Positions 9,318-16,552 of a stretch of DNA of 64,000 bases are shown here, piece after piece. The position numbers and the translations under genes are program-made. The stretch's first letter is position 1, and each line of letters starts with the position of its first letter. The notes beneath the pieces were generated by a model. It saw only the letters and a program-made list of their open reading frames with translations. It was not told the origin of the DNA and made no database searches. Source of the DNA: Rhodococcus sp. CH91 (GTDB lineage Bacteria; Actinomycetota; Actinomycetes; Mycobacteriales; Mycobacteriaceae); contig NZ_JAKFYR010000004.1 in the NCBI RefSeq assembly GCF_022554085.1, positions 248,001 through 312,000 of the forward strand, written 5' to 3'.

Positions 9318-10004
9318 TCAGCGCATCGACGCCGCGAGCTGTTCGGTCTCCCGGTCGCGGCGGCGAGCCGTCTCGGTGATCGCCTCGATCACGGCGTCGG
9401 TCGTCTCCACCCGCCCGACACGCTTGGCCACGTAGTCGAGGGCCATGACGTGCTCGTCGCGGGAGAAATCGGCGGTGCCGTCGAGGACCATGAACGGGGC
9501 AACGTCGCTCATGAAGGCGTCGGCGGCACTGAGCATGCATCCCATGTGGGCGTAGACGCCGGTCACGATCAGCTGGTCGCGGCCGTTGTGTGCGAGCAAC
9601 TGACGGAAGTCCGTGCGCTGGAAGGCGGAATAGCGCCATTTGGTGACCTGGATGTCGCCCGGTCCGGGCACGAGTTCGTCGATGACCTCGGTGTCACGGC
9701 CGGAGCTCAGGCCGGTCCCCCAGAAGTCGGCGAGGATGCCGCGACGTGAGGGGTGCTGGTCGCCGGGTTGCATCGTGTAGACGACAGGAACGCCTGCGGC
9801 CAGGCAGGCTTCACGCAGCCGGACGATGTTCGGCACCACCGTCGCGAGCGGCTCGGCGTCGCGCCGGTAGGCGTCGATGAAGTACTTCTGCATGTCGTGG
9901 ATGAGCAGTGCACAGCGGGACGCATCGAGCGTCCAGTCCACCCGAGCAGCGGGAATCTCGTCACCGGTGGGCAACTCGTACGGATCGATGCTCGGAATGG
10001 CCAT
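9318..10004 (-). CDS. Isochorismatase, stand-alone (EntB/DhbB-like)
   Basis: Hydrolyses isochorismate to 2,3-dihydro-2,3-dihydroxybenzoate and pyruvate, the second step of catechol siderophore synthesis. The 228-residue protein has the isochorismatase fold with D37 in LLIHDMQKYF, K122 in VTKWRYSAFQRTD and the GVYAHMGCM loop, all as in EntB/DhbB. It stops after that domain, so the aryl-carrier domain of EntB/DhbB is missing. ATG 10004 has AGAAGGAAG upstream, and an IdeR-type iron box lies 56 bases further up. No entC, entA, entE or NRPS gene is present in this window, so it either serves a distant siderophore locus or another cyclohexadienol-type substrate. Confidence 0.88.
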   Translation of the reverse strand: MAIPSIDPYELPTGDEIPAARVDWTLDASRCALLIHDMQKYFIDAYRRDAEPLATVVPNIVRLREACLAAGVPVVYTMQPGDQHPSRRGILADFWGTGLSSGRDTEVIDELVPGPGDIQVTKWRYSAFQRTDFRQLLAHNGRDQLIVTGVYAHMGCMLSAADAFMSDVAPFMVLDGTADFSRDEHVMALDYVAKRVGRVETTDAVIEAITETARRRDRETEQLAASMR

Positions 10005-10059
10005 GCGACTTCCTTCTGGTTCAAGGGTGTTCGTGACATCGCCGACAGTGTCAGCATGC

Positions 10060-10078
10060 GTAGGCTACCCTAACCAAG
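10060..10078 (-). promoter_or_regulatory. IdeR/DtxR-type iron box
   Basis: On the minus strand the 19 bases read CTTGGTTAGGGTAGCCTAC, matching 14 of 19 positions of the IdeR/DmdR consensus TTAGGTTAGGCTAACCTAA, including the central TTAGG and GCCTA half-sites. It sits 56 bases before the isochorismatase ATG, a normal place for iron-dependent repression. Confidence 0.75.
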
Positions 10079-10115
10079 CCGCGCGGTGGGGACTACCGCA
10101 ACACCCGCAGAAAGA

Positions 10116-10152
10116 CCGCCGGCCCGCACCGCACATCGGGGCGGGCCGGCGG
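10116..10152 (-). terminator. Hairpin terminator of glyA
   Basis: Perfect 12-bp GC stem, arms 10116-10127 and 10141-10152, with a 13-base loop, 18 bases beyond the glyA stop in its direction of transcription. A short C/T-rich tract follows; no long T-run. Confidence 0.6.
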
Positions 10153-10170
10153 CCGGGGTCGTGTGGACCG

Positions 10171-11466
10171 TCAGATCAGGCGCCAGTCCTCGAGGCCCTC
10201 GTACAGCGGCACGGACTGCGCGAGGGCGCTCACCCGCGTACGCAGCGATTCGGCATCGGCAGCTCCGGTCAGGGTGGCAGCGATGATGTCTGCGACCTCG
10301 GTGAACTGCTCGTCGCCGAAACCGCGGGTCGCGAGAGCCGGGGTACCGATACGCAGACCGGAGGTGACCATCGGCGGGCGCGGGTCGAACGGCACCGCGT
10401 TGCGGTTGACGGTGATGCCCACCTCGTGCAGCGCGTCCTCACCCTGCTGGCCGTCGAGCTCCGAGTTGCGCAGGTCCACCAGGACCAGATGCACGTCGGT
10501 GCCGCCGGTGAGCACGGAGATGCCCTTGTCCGCGACGTCCGGCTGCGACAGCCGCTCGGCGATGATCTTGGCACCGGAGAGAGTGCGCTGCTGACGATCC
10601 TTGAACTCGTCGCCCGCGGCGATCTTCAGCGCGACGGCCTTCGCGGCGATCGCGTGCATGAGCGGGCCGCCCTGCTGGCCGGGGAAGACCGCGGAGTTGA
10701 TCTTCTTCGCCCACTCCTGCTTGGCGAGGATCAGGCCCGAGCGGGGGCCGCCGAGGGTCTTGTGCACGGTGGTGGACACGACGTCGGCGTAGGGCACGGG
10801 CGAGGGGTGCAGACCTGCAGCGACCAGGCCCGCGAAGTGCGCCATGTCGACCCACAGGTACGCCCCGACCTCGTCGGCGATGGAGCGGAAGGCCGCGAAG
10901 TCCTCGTGGCGCGGGTACGCCGACCAGCCGGCGACGATGACCTTCGGCTTCTCCCGCACCGCGATGTCGCGCACCTCGTCCATGTCGATGCGGTGGTCGT
11001 CCTTGCTGACCCCGTAGGACGCGACGTCGTAGAGCTTGCCGGAGAAGTTGAGCTTCATACCGTGCGTGAGGTGGCCACCGTGCGCGAGGTCGAGGCCGAG
11101 CAGCTTCTCGCCCGGCGTCATGAGCGCCATCAGCACGGCGGCGTTGGCCTGCGCACCCGAATGCGGCTGGACGTTGGCGAACTCGGCGCCGAACAGTTCC
11201 TTCGCGCGGTTGCGGGCGAGGTCCTCGACGATGTCGACGTTCTCGCACCCGCCGTAGTAGCGACGGCCGGGGTAACCCTCGGCGTACTTGTTCGTCAGGA
11301 CGCTGCCCTGCGCCTGGAGCACGGCGCGCGGCACGAAGTTCTCCGACGCGATCATCTCGAGAGTGTCGCGCTGACGCGACAACTCGCCGGCCATGGCCTG
11401 GGCGACCTCGGGATCGAGATCGTTCAGTGCAGCAGTATTCACGTCGGCGCCGGGCGCAGCGGTCAT
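10171..11466 (-). CDS. glyA: Serine hydroxymethyltransferase
   Basis: PLP enzyme converting serine and tetrahydrofolate to glycine and 5,10-methylene-THF, the main source of one-carbon units; cytosolic. The 431-residue protein is complete. It shows [37 protein letters not shown], the [11 protein letters not shown] block, and [16 protein letters not shown] with the PLP-binding lysine K236. ATG 11466 is used; GGAGAAG lies upstream. It is a single gene between the isochorismatase and a DUF885 gene, all on the minus strand, with a terminator downstream. The 108 bases upstream (11467-11574) show no riboswitch that I can recognise. Confidence 0.97.
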   Translation of the reverse strand: MTAAPGADVNTAALNDLDPEVAQAMAGELSRQRDTLEMIASENFVPRAVLQAQGSVLTNKYAEGYPGRRYYGGCENVDIVEDLARNRAKELFGAEFANVQPHSGAQANAAVLMALMTPGEKLLGLDLAHGGHLTHGMKLNFSGKLYDVASYGVSKDDHRIDMDEVRDIAVREKPKVIVAGWSAYPRHEDFAAFRSIADEVGAYLWVDMAHFAGLVAAGLHPSPVPYADVVSTTVHKTLGGPRSGLILAKQEWAKKINSAVFPGQQGGPLMHAIAAKAVALKIAAGDEFKDRQQRTLSGAKIIAERLSQPDVADKGISVLTGGTDVHLVLVDLRNSELDGQQGEDALHEVGITVNRNAVPFDPRPPMVTSGLRIGTPALATRGFGDEQFTEVADIIAATLTGAADAESLRTRVSALAQSVPLYEGLEDWRLI

Positions 11467-11574
11467 CGAAGCTTCTCCAAGCAGAGGGCGGCAGGATACG
11501 TCTTCCAGTCTACGAACCTCACCCGACGCGCCGGAAGGCGGGACCCGGACGCAGCCGATCCGGTCCCGGCCACC

Positions 11575-12765
11575 TCATCGCAGGCTGCTCGGCACGAGGG
11601 GCTCGTCGAGCAGACGCCGAAAGCGATCGGCTCGCTCGGCCCCTGCCGGAACCTGGCCGAGCCAGCCGCCGAGCAGCCGGTACCCCTCGACGTAGGTGCT
11701 GATGTAGGCGCGCCACAACGGCGACGACAGGAATCGCAGCGACTGGCGAGCCCGATCGGGGCTCGACAGCGACCAGCGCTGCAGGAACTCGGCCACTTCG
11801 TCGTGACTGCGTCCCCGGTCGTGGAGAAGGAGCGCGGCATCCTGACGCACCGGGAGCAACTGCTCCGACGCCCCGGACAACTGCTCGGCGAGTTCGCCGT
11901 CGAAACGGAGACCGAGATCGGCGTAGATCTCCTGCGCCCACCTCCCCCAGCCCGGGCCCACCACGGCCTCGAGTGCCAGATCGGCGAGCCCCTCCGCCAT
12001 GAGGCACTGCGGCGTGTTGACGAGGAACAGCGTCTGCTCCGCCTGCCCTCCGGCCACGAGACCTGCCTCCTTCCGGCAGTGCTCGGTGTGATGCCCGGGA
12101 TACGCCTCGTGGGCGATCAGCCGCGGCAGGTGCGACATGGTCTGTTCCACGTCGGAGTTGATCGCCACCCGCGAGCGGTAGTCGCCGAGGTAGTAGTTGA
12201 AACCCGACCACGGCTTGTCGCCGACCACCTCGTATTCCACCCGTTCGGTGTCGGGCAGCGGATAGACCGCCCGCACCTTCTCGCGCAGCGCACTCGAGAA
12301 CGCCTCCACGCACTCGGCGAGCCGGTCCGCGGGAATCACCTCGGACTTGCGGTGGGCCTGCATCCGTTCGGTGAGCGAGCCCGAGCCCGGCAGCACCGCG
12401 TCGAGACGGCGGTGCGCGTCGCGATACTCGTCCTCGTCGCCCGGGGCGATGCGGACGTCGAAATACGCCTCGACCTCGTCGACGAAACCGATGTCCTCAC
12501 CCGCGAACGTGCGAGCCGAACAGTCGAGTGCACGCAGGTGCACATCGAGGAAACGGGCGCGCTCCTCGGCCAGGCCCACCCCCGGAAGCTCGTCCCGGAG
12601 ACGGCGCGCGATGTGTGATAGATCACGAGGATCCGGCTTCGGCGCATTCTCCACCCGGCGACGCAGGGCGGGGTCTCCCGTGTAGGCGTCGACGAAGCCC
12701 TCCTCGAGCCGGTCGAAAGCCAGGCCCAGCAACAGATATTCGTCCACGAAGTCCTCGGCTCCCAT
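11575..12765 (-). CDS. DUF885 metalloprotease-like protein
   Basis: A 396-residue mostly helical protein of the DUF885 family. The motif LIAHEAYPGHHTEH (about residue 215) is an HExxxGHH zinc-binding pattern, followed by a conserved MAEGLADLALE with a likely third ligand, suggesting a gluzincin-type peptidase. No signal peptide or membrane span is seen, so it is probably cytosolic. Activity has not been shown for close relatives as far as I know. ATG 12765 is chosen; an in-frame GTG at 12771 is two codons upstream and neither has a strong ribosome site. It is divergent from coaA (about 200 bases between them). Confidence 0.75.
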   Translation of the reverse strand: MGAEDFVDEYLLLGLAFDRLEEGFVDAYTGDPALRRRVENAPKPDPRDLSHIARRLRDELPGVGLAEERARFLDVHLRALDCSARTFAGEDIGFVDEVEAYFDVRIAPGDEDEYRDAHRRLDAVLPGSGSLTERMQAHRKSEVIPADRLAECVEAFSSALREKVRAVYPLPDTERVEYEVVGDKPWSGFNYYLGDYRSRVAINSDVEQTMSHLPRLIAHEAYPGHHTEHCRKEAGLVAGGQAEQTLFLVNTPQCLMAEGLADLALEAVVGPGWGRWAQEIYADLGLRFDGELAEQLSGASEQLLPVRQDAALLLHDRGRSHDEVAEFLQRWSLSSPDRARQSLRFLSSPLWRAYISTYVEGYRLLGGWLGQVPAGAERADRFRRLLDEPLVPSSLR

Positions 12766-12963
12766 ACCCACCGAGCCTAGTCGGTCCCCTGCGGGCCCTC
12801 ACGCGGACACTCGACACGGAGGGACCCCGACGAGGCATCCCGGTGTGTCAGCGCGCACAATCCGATACATGGACATGCAATGCCGCATCCGCGCTGCGGG
12901 ACGCGCCGATCACCCGTGCGATCCGGTCGACGCCGCACCGCGCATCGCCGGGAAGACGTGCCG

Positions 12964-13896
12964 ATGGGCCGTCTGAACGAACCGAGCCCGTACGTCGAGT
13001 TCGACCGCAAGCAGTGGCGCACGCTCCGGAAGTCGACTCCGCTCGTGCTCACCGAGGACGAACTCGTCGGACTCCGGGGGCTCGGTGAGCAGATCGACCT
13101 CGCAGAGGTCGCGGAGGTCTACCTGCCTCTCGCCAGGTTGATCCACCTGCAGGTCGCGGCCAGGCAACGACTGTTCGCAGCGACGGCCACCTTCCTCGGC
13201 GAGAAGCATCCGGACCAGCAGGTGCCCTTCGTGATCGGGGTGGCCGGCTCGGTCGCCGTCGGCAAGTCCACCACCGCACGCGTGCTCCAGGCACTGCTGG
13301 CACGGTGGGACCACCATCCCAGCGTGGACCTCGTGACCACCGACGGATTCCTCTATCCGACCAAGGAACTCGTGCGACGCAACATCATGCACCGCAAGGG
13401 TTTTCCCGAGAGCTACGACCGGCGCAAGTTGCTGCGGTTCGTCACCGAGGTCAAATCGGGCGCGAAAGAGGTTGCGGCGCCCATCTATTCCCACATCTCG
13501 TACGACATCATCCCCGGCCAGTACCACATCGTCCGGCAGCCGGACATCCTCATCATCGAGGGTCTGAACGTGCTGCAGACCGGACCGCGGCTGATGGTCT
13601 CCGATCTGTTCGACTTCTCGATCTACGTCGACGCACGCATCGAGGACATCGAGAAGTGGTATGTAGAGCGATTTCTCGCGCTGCGGAAGACGTCTTTCGC
13701 CGATCCGGAGGCCCACTTCCATCACTACGCGAACCTGTCGGACCGGGACGCGGTGAGCGCGGCGAAGGAGATCTGGCACTCGATCAATCTGCCGAACCTG
13801 GTGGAGAACATCCTGCCCACCCGTCCGCGAGCGACCCTGGTGCTCCGCAAGGACTCGGATCACGCCATCAACCGGCTCCGACTGCGCAAGCTCTGA
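12964..13896 (+). CDS. coaA: Pantothenate kinase, type I
   Basis: Phosphorylates pantothenate, the first and feedback-regulated step of coenzyme A synthesis. The 310-residue protein follows the actinobacterial CoaA pattern: [20 protein letters not shown] at the N-terminus, the P-loop [18 protein letters not shown] (about residue 95), [32 protein letters not shown] and the C-terminal [22 protein letters not shown] 12964 gives the same start as the M. tuberculosis enzyme; the ORF is open for 28 codons upstream but those are Arg-rich and not conserved. A hairpin terminator follows. Its neighbour on the other strand is the prenyl synthase. Confidence 0.96.
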   Translation: MGRLNEPSPYVEFDRKQWRTLRKSTPLVLTEDELVGLRGLGEQIDLAEVAEVYLPLARLIHLQVAARQRLFAATATFLGEKHPDQQVPFVIGVAGSVAVGKSTTARVLQALLARWDHHPSVDLVTTDGFLYPTKELVRRNIMHRKGFPESYDRRKLLRFVTEVKSGAKEVAAPIYSHISYDIIPGQYHIVRQPDILIIEGLNVLQTGPRLMVSDLFDFSIYVDARIEDIEKWYVERFLALRKTSFADPEAHFHHYANLSDRDAVSAAKEIWHSINLPNLVENILPTRPRATLVLRKDSDHAINRLRLRKL

Positions 13897-13906
13897 ACGG
13901 CACCGA

Positions 13907-13940
13907 CAGCACCGCCCTCGATCGCCCGAGGGCGGTGCTG
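13907..13940 (+). terminator. Hairpin terminator of coaA
   Basis: Perfect 14-bp stem (13907-13920 with 13927-13940) and a 6-base loop, 10 bases after the coaA stop. Because uppS converges from the right, it may act in both directions. Confidence 0.75.
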
Positions 13941-13988
13941 TCGGGCGCCGAAACGGCGGTGCCGTCAGGCGCCGAAACGGCGGTGCCG
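13941..13988. repeat. 24-bp tandem duplication of the prenyl synthase 3' end
   Basis: Copies 13941-13964 and 13965-13988 are identical except one base. The right copy encodes the last seven residues (RHRRFGA) and stop of the prenyl synthase. The left copy lies beyond the stop, and the one difference turns what would be a second TGA into CGA. The array abuts the coaA terminator. Confidence 0.85.
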
Positions 13989-14732
13989 CGCCGCGTAGTC
14001 GCGGAGCGCACGCAGGAAGTCGACCCGGCGGAACTCGGGCCAGTAGGCCTCGGTGAACCAGATCTCCGAGTAGGCGGACTGCCACAGCAGGAATCCCGAC
14101 AGCCTCTGCTCCCCGGACGTGCGGATGACGAGATCCGGGTCGGGCTGGCCCGAGGTGTAGAGATGGTCGTCGACGCCCTCGACGGTGACCGCCTCGACGA
14201 GATCCTCGCCGCGCAACCCCTGCGCATACCGCACGCGAAGAAGCGACTGGACGGCGTCGACGATCTCCTGGCGGCCGCCGTATCCGACGGCCACGTTGAC
14301 GTGTGTCCCCGTGCGGCCGGCGGTTCCGGCCGCGGCCTCGTGCAGTCTCTTGGCATGGTCGGCCGGGAGGAGGTCGGTGGTACCGACGATCTTCACGCTC
14401 CAGTTCTGACCGGGGGCCGAGATCTCCTCCACGACGTCGGAGATGATCTCGAGCAGAGCGTCGAGTTCTTCCGGATCGCGCCGCAGATTCTCGGTGGAGA
14501 GCAGGTAGATCGTGGCCCTCTCGATGCCCGCAGCATCACACCAGCTCAGCAACTCGGCGATCTTCTTCGCACCCTCGCGATGACCGTGACTGACATCGGT
14601 GAAGCCGTTCTCGCGCGCCCAGCGCCGATTGCCGTCGCACATCACCGCCACATGCCGCGGATGCTGCGCTCCGTCGAGTTCTCTCAGCAGCCGGCGCTCG
14701 TAGAGCCGGTACAGCAGTCCGCGGACACTCAC
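13965..14732 (-). CDS. uppS: Cis-prenyl diphosphate synthase (short-chain Z-FPP synthase type, Rv1086-like)
   Basis: Cis-prenyltransferase of the UppS family. The synteny partner Rv1086 makes omega,E,Z-farnesyl diphosphate, the precursor of decaprenyl phosphate used for cell-wall sugars. The 255-residue protein has HVAVMCDGNRRWARENG (catalytic Asp of the DGN motif near residue 33), LSTENLRRDPEELDAL, NVAVGYGGRQEIVDAV, and PDPDLVIRTSGEQRLSGFLLWQSA ahead of the Mg-binding E. Sequence and context favour the short-chain Rv1086 type, but product length cannot be read with certainty. GTG 14732 is used. The 3' end is duplicated in tandem (13941-13988). Divergent from trhA. Confidence 0.92.
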   Translation of the reverse strand: MSVRGLLYRLYERRLLRELDGAQHPRHVAVMCDGNRRWARENGFTDVSHGHREGAKKIAELLSWCDAAGIERATIYLLSTENLRRDPEELDALLEIISDVVEEISAPGQNWSVKIVGTTDLLPADHAKRLHEAAAGTAGRTGTHVNVAVGYGGRQEIVDAVQSLLRVRYAQGLRGEDLVEAVTVEGVDDHLYTSGQPDPDLVIRTSGEQRLSGFLLWQSAYSEIWFTEAYWPEFRRVDFLRALRDYAARHRRFGA

Positions 14733-14843
14733 CCCGTCATCACCACCCGCGCCACATTACGCGCAGCCGTACGGGCTCTCGCGGCGGTGGTCACACAGCC
14801 TCCTGTTGCACAGTTGCAGACTGTAACGTGACGACGGAACATC

Positions 14844-14863
14844 AACCTACGCATTCGTAGGTT
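14844..14863. promoter_or_regulatory. 8-bp inverted repeat upstream of trhA
   Basis: AACCTACG and CGTAGGTT flank a CATT centre, 28 bases before the trhA start. The size and position fit an operator or a small leader hairpin; no regulator is identified. It lies in the 159-base divergent interval shared with the prenyl synthase. Confidence 0.35.
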
Positions 14864-14891
14864 ACCGACCGGTACACGGAAGGGTGTGCGC

Positions 14892-15560
14892 ATGACGGCT
14901 TTCGGCCTCGACGAACTACCCGCCAAACCCCGGATGCGCGGATGGATCCACGCCTGGGCCTTCGGTGTCGCGCTCCTCGCCGGCATCGCGCTCGTCACGA
15001 CCGCCGCACTCTTCGCCGACCGGCCGGGCGCAGTGGTCCCCGCTGCGATCTACAGCCTCACGGTGTGCGGCGTCTTCGGCGTCAGCGCGCTCTACCACCG
15101 CGGGCGGTGGAGTCCCCGGACGCGAATGTGGATGAAGCGGGCCGACCATTCGATGATCTTCGTGTTCATCGCCGGCAGTTACACGCCGTTCGCGACGCTC
15201 GCACTCCCTCCTGAGACCGGGCGGATCCTGCTGATCGTGGTGTGGTCGGGAGCGCTGGCCGGGGTGGCACTCAAGATGCTCTGGCCCACCGCCCCGAGAT
15301 GGGTCGGTGTTCCTCTCTATCTCCTGCTGGGATGGGCGATCGTCCCCGTCGCGGGTCAGCTGGTCACCGAGGCCGGCCTCACGCCCATGATCCTGTTGCT
15401 GATCGGGGGGCTCTTCTACAGCGGCGGTGCCGTTCTCTACGCCACCAGATGGCCCGATCCCTGGCCGGCGACCTTCGGGCATCACGAGTTCTTCCACGCG
15501 GGCACAGTGATCGCGGCCGTGTGCCACGCGGTGGCAGTGTGGCTGGTGGTTCTCGCTTGA
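14892..15560 (+). CDS. trhA: TrhA/hemolysin III family membrane protein (PAQR)
   Basis: A 222-residue seven-helix membrane protein of the hemolysin III/PAQR family (positional counterpart of Rv1085c). Bacterial members have been linked to membrane lipid or energy homeostasis; haemolysis is doubtful. The PAQR zinc-site motifs are visible: SALYHRGRW (first His), ADHSMIFVFIAGSYTPF (Asp/His) and GHHEFFHAGTVIAAVCH with the last histidines. ATG 14892 has AAGGG at 7 bases' spacing; the ORF opens two codons earlier at GTG 14886. Seven hydrophobic spans fit between residues 20 and 220. Confidence 0.9.
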   Translation: MTAFGLDELPAKPRMRGWIHAWAFGVALLAGIALVTTAALFADRPGAVVPAAIYSLTVCGVFGVSALYHRGRWSPRTRMWMKRADHSMIFVFIAGSYTPFATLALPPETGRILLIVVWSGALAGVALKMLWPTAPRWVGVPLYLLLGWAIVPVAGQLVTEAGLTPMILLLIGGLFYSGGAVLYATRWPDPWPATFGHHEFFHAGTVIAAVCHAVAVWLVVLA

Positions 15561-15634
15561 AACCTCATGAGTCCCAACGTGCAACATCTCACACCGTCTG
15601 ACCCTGCTGTCACCCGTTTGTAGACTCGCCAGGG

Positions 15635-16552
15635 ATGTCTATTCCGCTACTGGCCTTCGAACTGACCGACACCAACCGCGACTGGCTGATCCACCGGCCA
15701 TTGGCGATCGTGAGCTACATCGTCGTTGCGGTAGTGCTCCGCTACGTCCTGCACCGGTTGATCGACCGGATGACGAGGCCGCGAGTGAAGTCCACGAAGC
15801 AGCGCAGATCGCTCCTCGCGCCGCTGCAGGAACGCGCTGGACGGACCATGGGGGATCCCCATACCCGCGAACGACGGGCCCAGCGGGCTCAGACGATCGG
15901 CTCGGTGTTCAAGTCCGGTGTGTCGATCATCGTCCTCGTCTGGGTGGTGCTGCAGACACTCGACACCCTCGGCTTCAACGTCGCCCCCTTCATCGCGTCC
16001 GCCGGCATCGCCGGCGTCGCACTCGGCTTCGGTGCGCAGAACCTCGTCCGGGACTTCATCTCGGGGATGTTCATGCTGCTCGAGGATCAGTACGGAGTGG
16101 GCGACGTCGTGGACGTGGGCGACGCGGTGGGCACCGTCGAGTCGGTCGGCCTGCGCGTGACGACCATCCGCGACATCGACGGAACCCTGTGGTTCTGCCG
16201 CAACGGCGAGATCCTGCGGGTCGGCAACATGAGTCAGGGACACGCCGTCGCGGTGCTCGACGTGCCGATCGCTCCCTCCGCCAACGTCGACCGCGCCTGC
16301 CAGGTCGCGCTCCGGGCCGTTCTCGACGGAGTCGAGCGCGAGGACATCGCGCCCGACATCCTCGAGAAGCCCGAACTGCTGGGCGTCAACGCCGTCACTG
16401 CGGGCTCGGTGACCCTGCGCCTGACCGTGCGCGTCCGCGCCGGCAAGCAGTGGGGCATCCGCCGGAGCCTGACCCGCGCGGTGCTCGAGGCCTTCGAAGC
16501 GAACGACATCGAGACCCCGAACCTCGCGCTGGCCACCGTCCCCTACACCTAG
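15635..16552 (+). CDS. MscS-type mechanosensitive ion channel
   Basis: A small-conductance mechanosensitive channel that opens under membrane tension and releases solutes on osmotic downshock. The 305-residue protein has three hydrophobic spans (about 20-45, 92-112 and 115-145). The pore helix is rich in Gly/Ala (APFIASAGIAGVALGFGAQN) and leads into the MscS signature VRDFISGMFMLLEDQYGVGD, followed by the cytoplasmic beta domain (VESVGLRVTTIRDIDGTLWF). Length is at the standard MscS size. Its stop codon overlaps that of the next gene on the other strand within the four bases CTAG. Confidence 0.93.
   Translation: MSIPLLAFELTDTNRDWLIHRPLAIVSYIVVAVVLRYVLHRLIDRMTRPRVKSTKQRRSLLAPLQERAGRTMGDPHTRERRAQRAQTIGSVFKSGVSIIVLVWVVLQTLDTLGFNVAPFIASAGIAGVALGFGAQNLVRDFISGMFMLLEDQYGVGDVVDVGDAVGTVESVGLRVTTIRDIDGTLWFCRNGEILRVGNMSQGHAVAVLDVPIAPSANVDRACQVALRAVLDGVEREDIAPDILEKPELLGVNAVTAGSVTLRLTVRVRAGKQWGIRRSLTRAVLEAFEANDIETPNLALATVPYT

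Noticed and set aside
9877-12618. A 913-codon plus-strand frame
   Set aside because: Antisense to isochorismatase, glyA and DUF885 genes; shadow composition.
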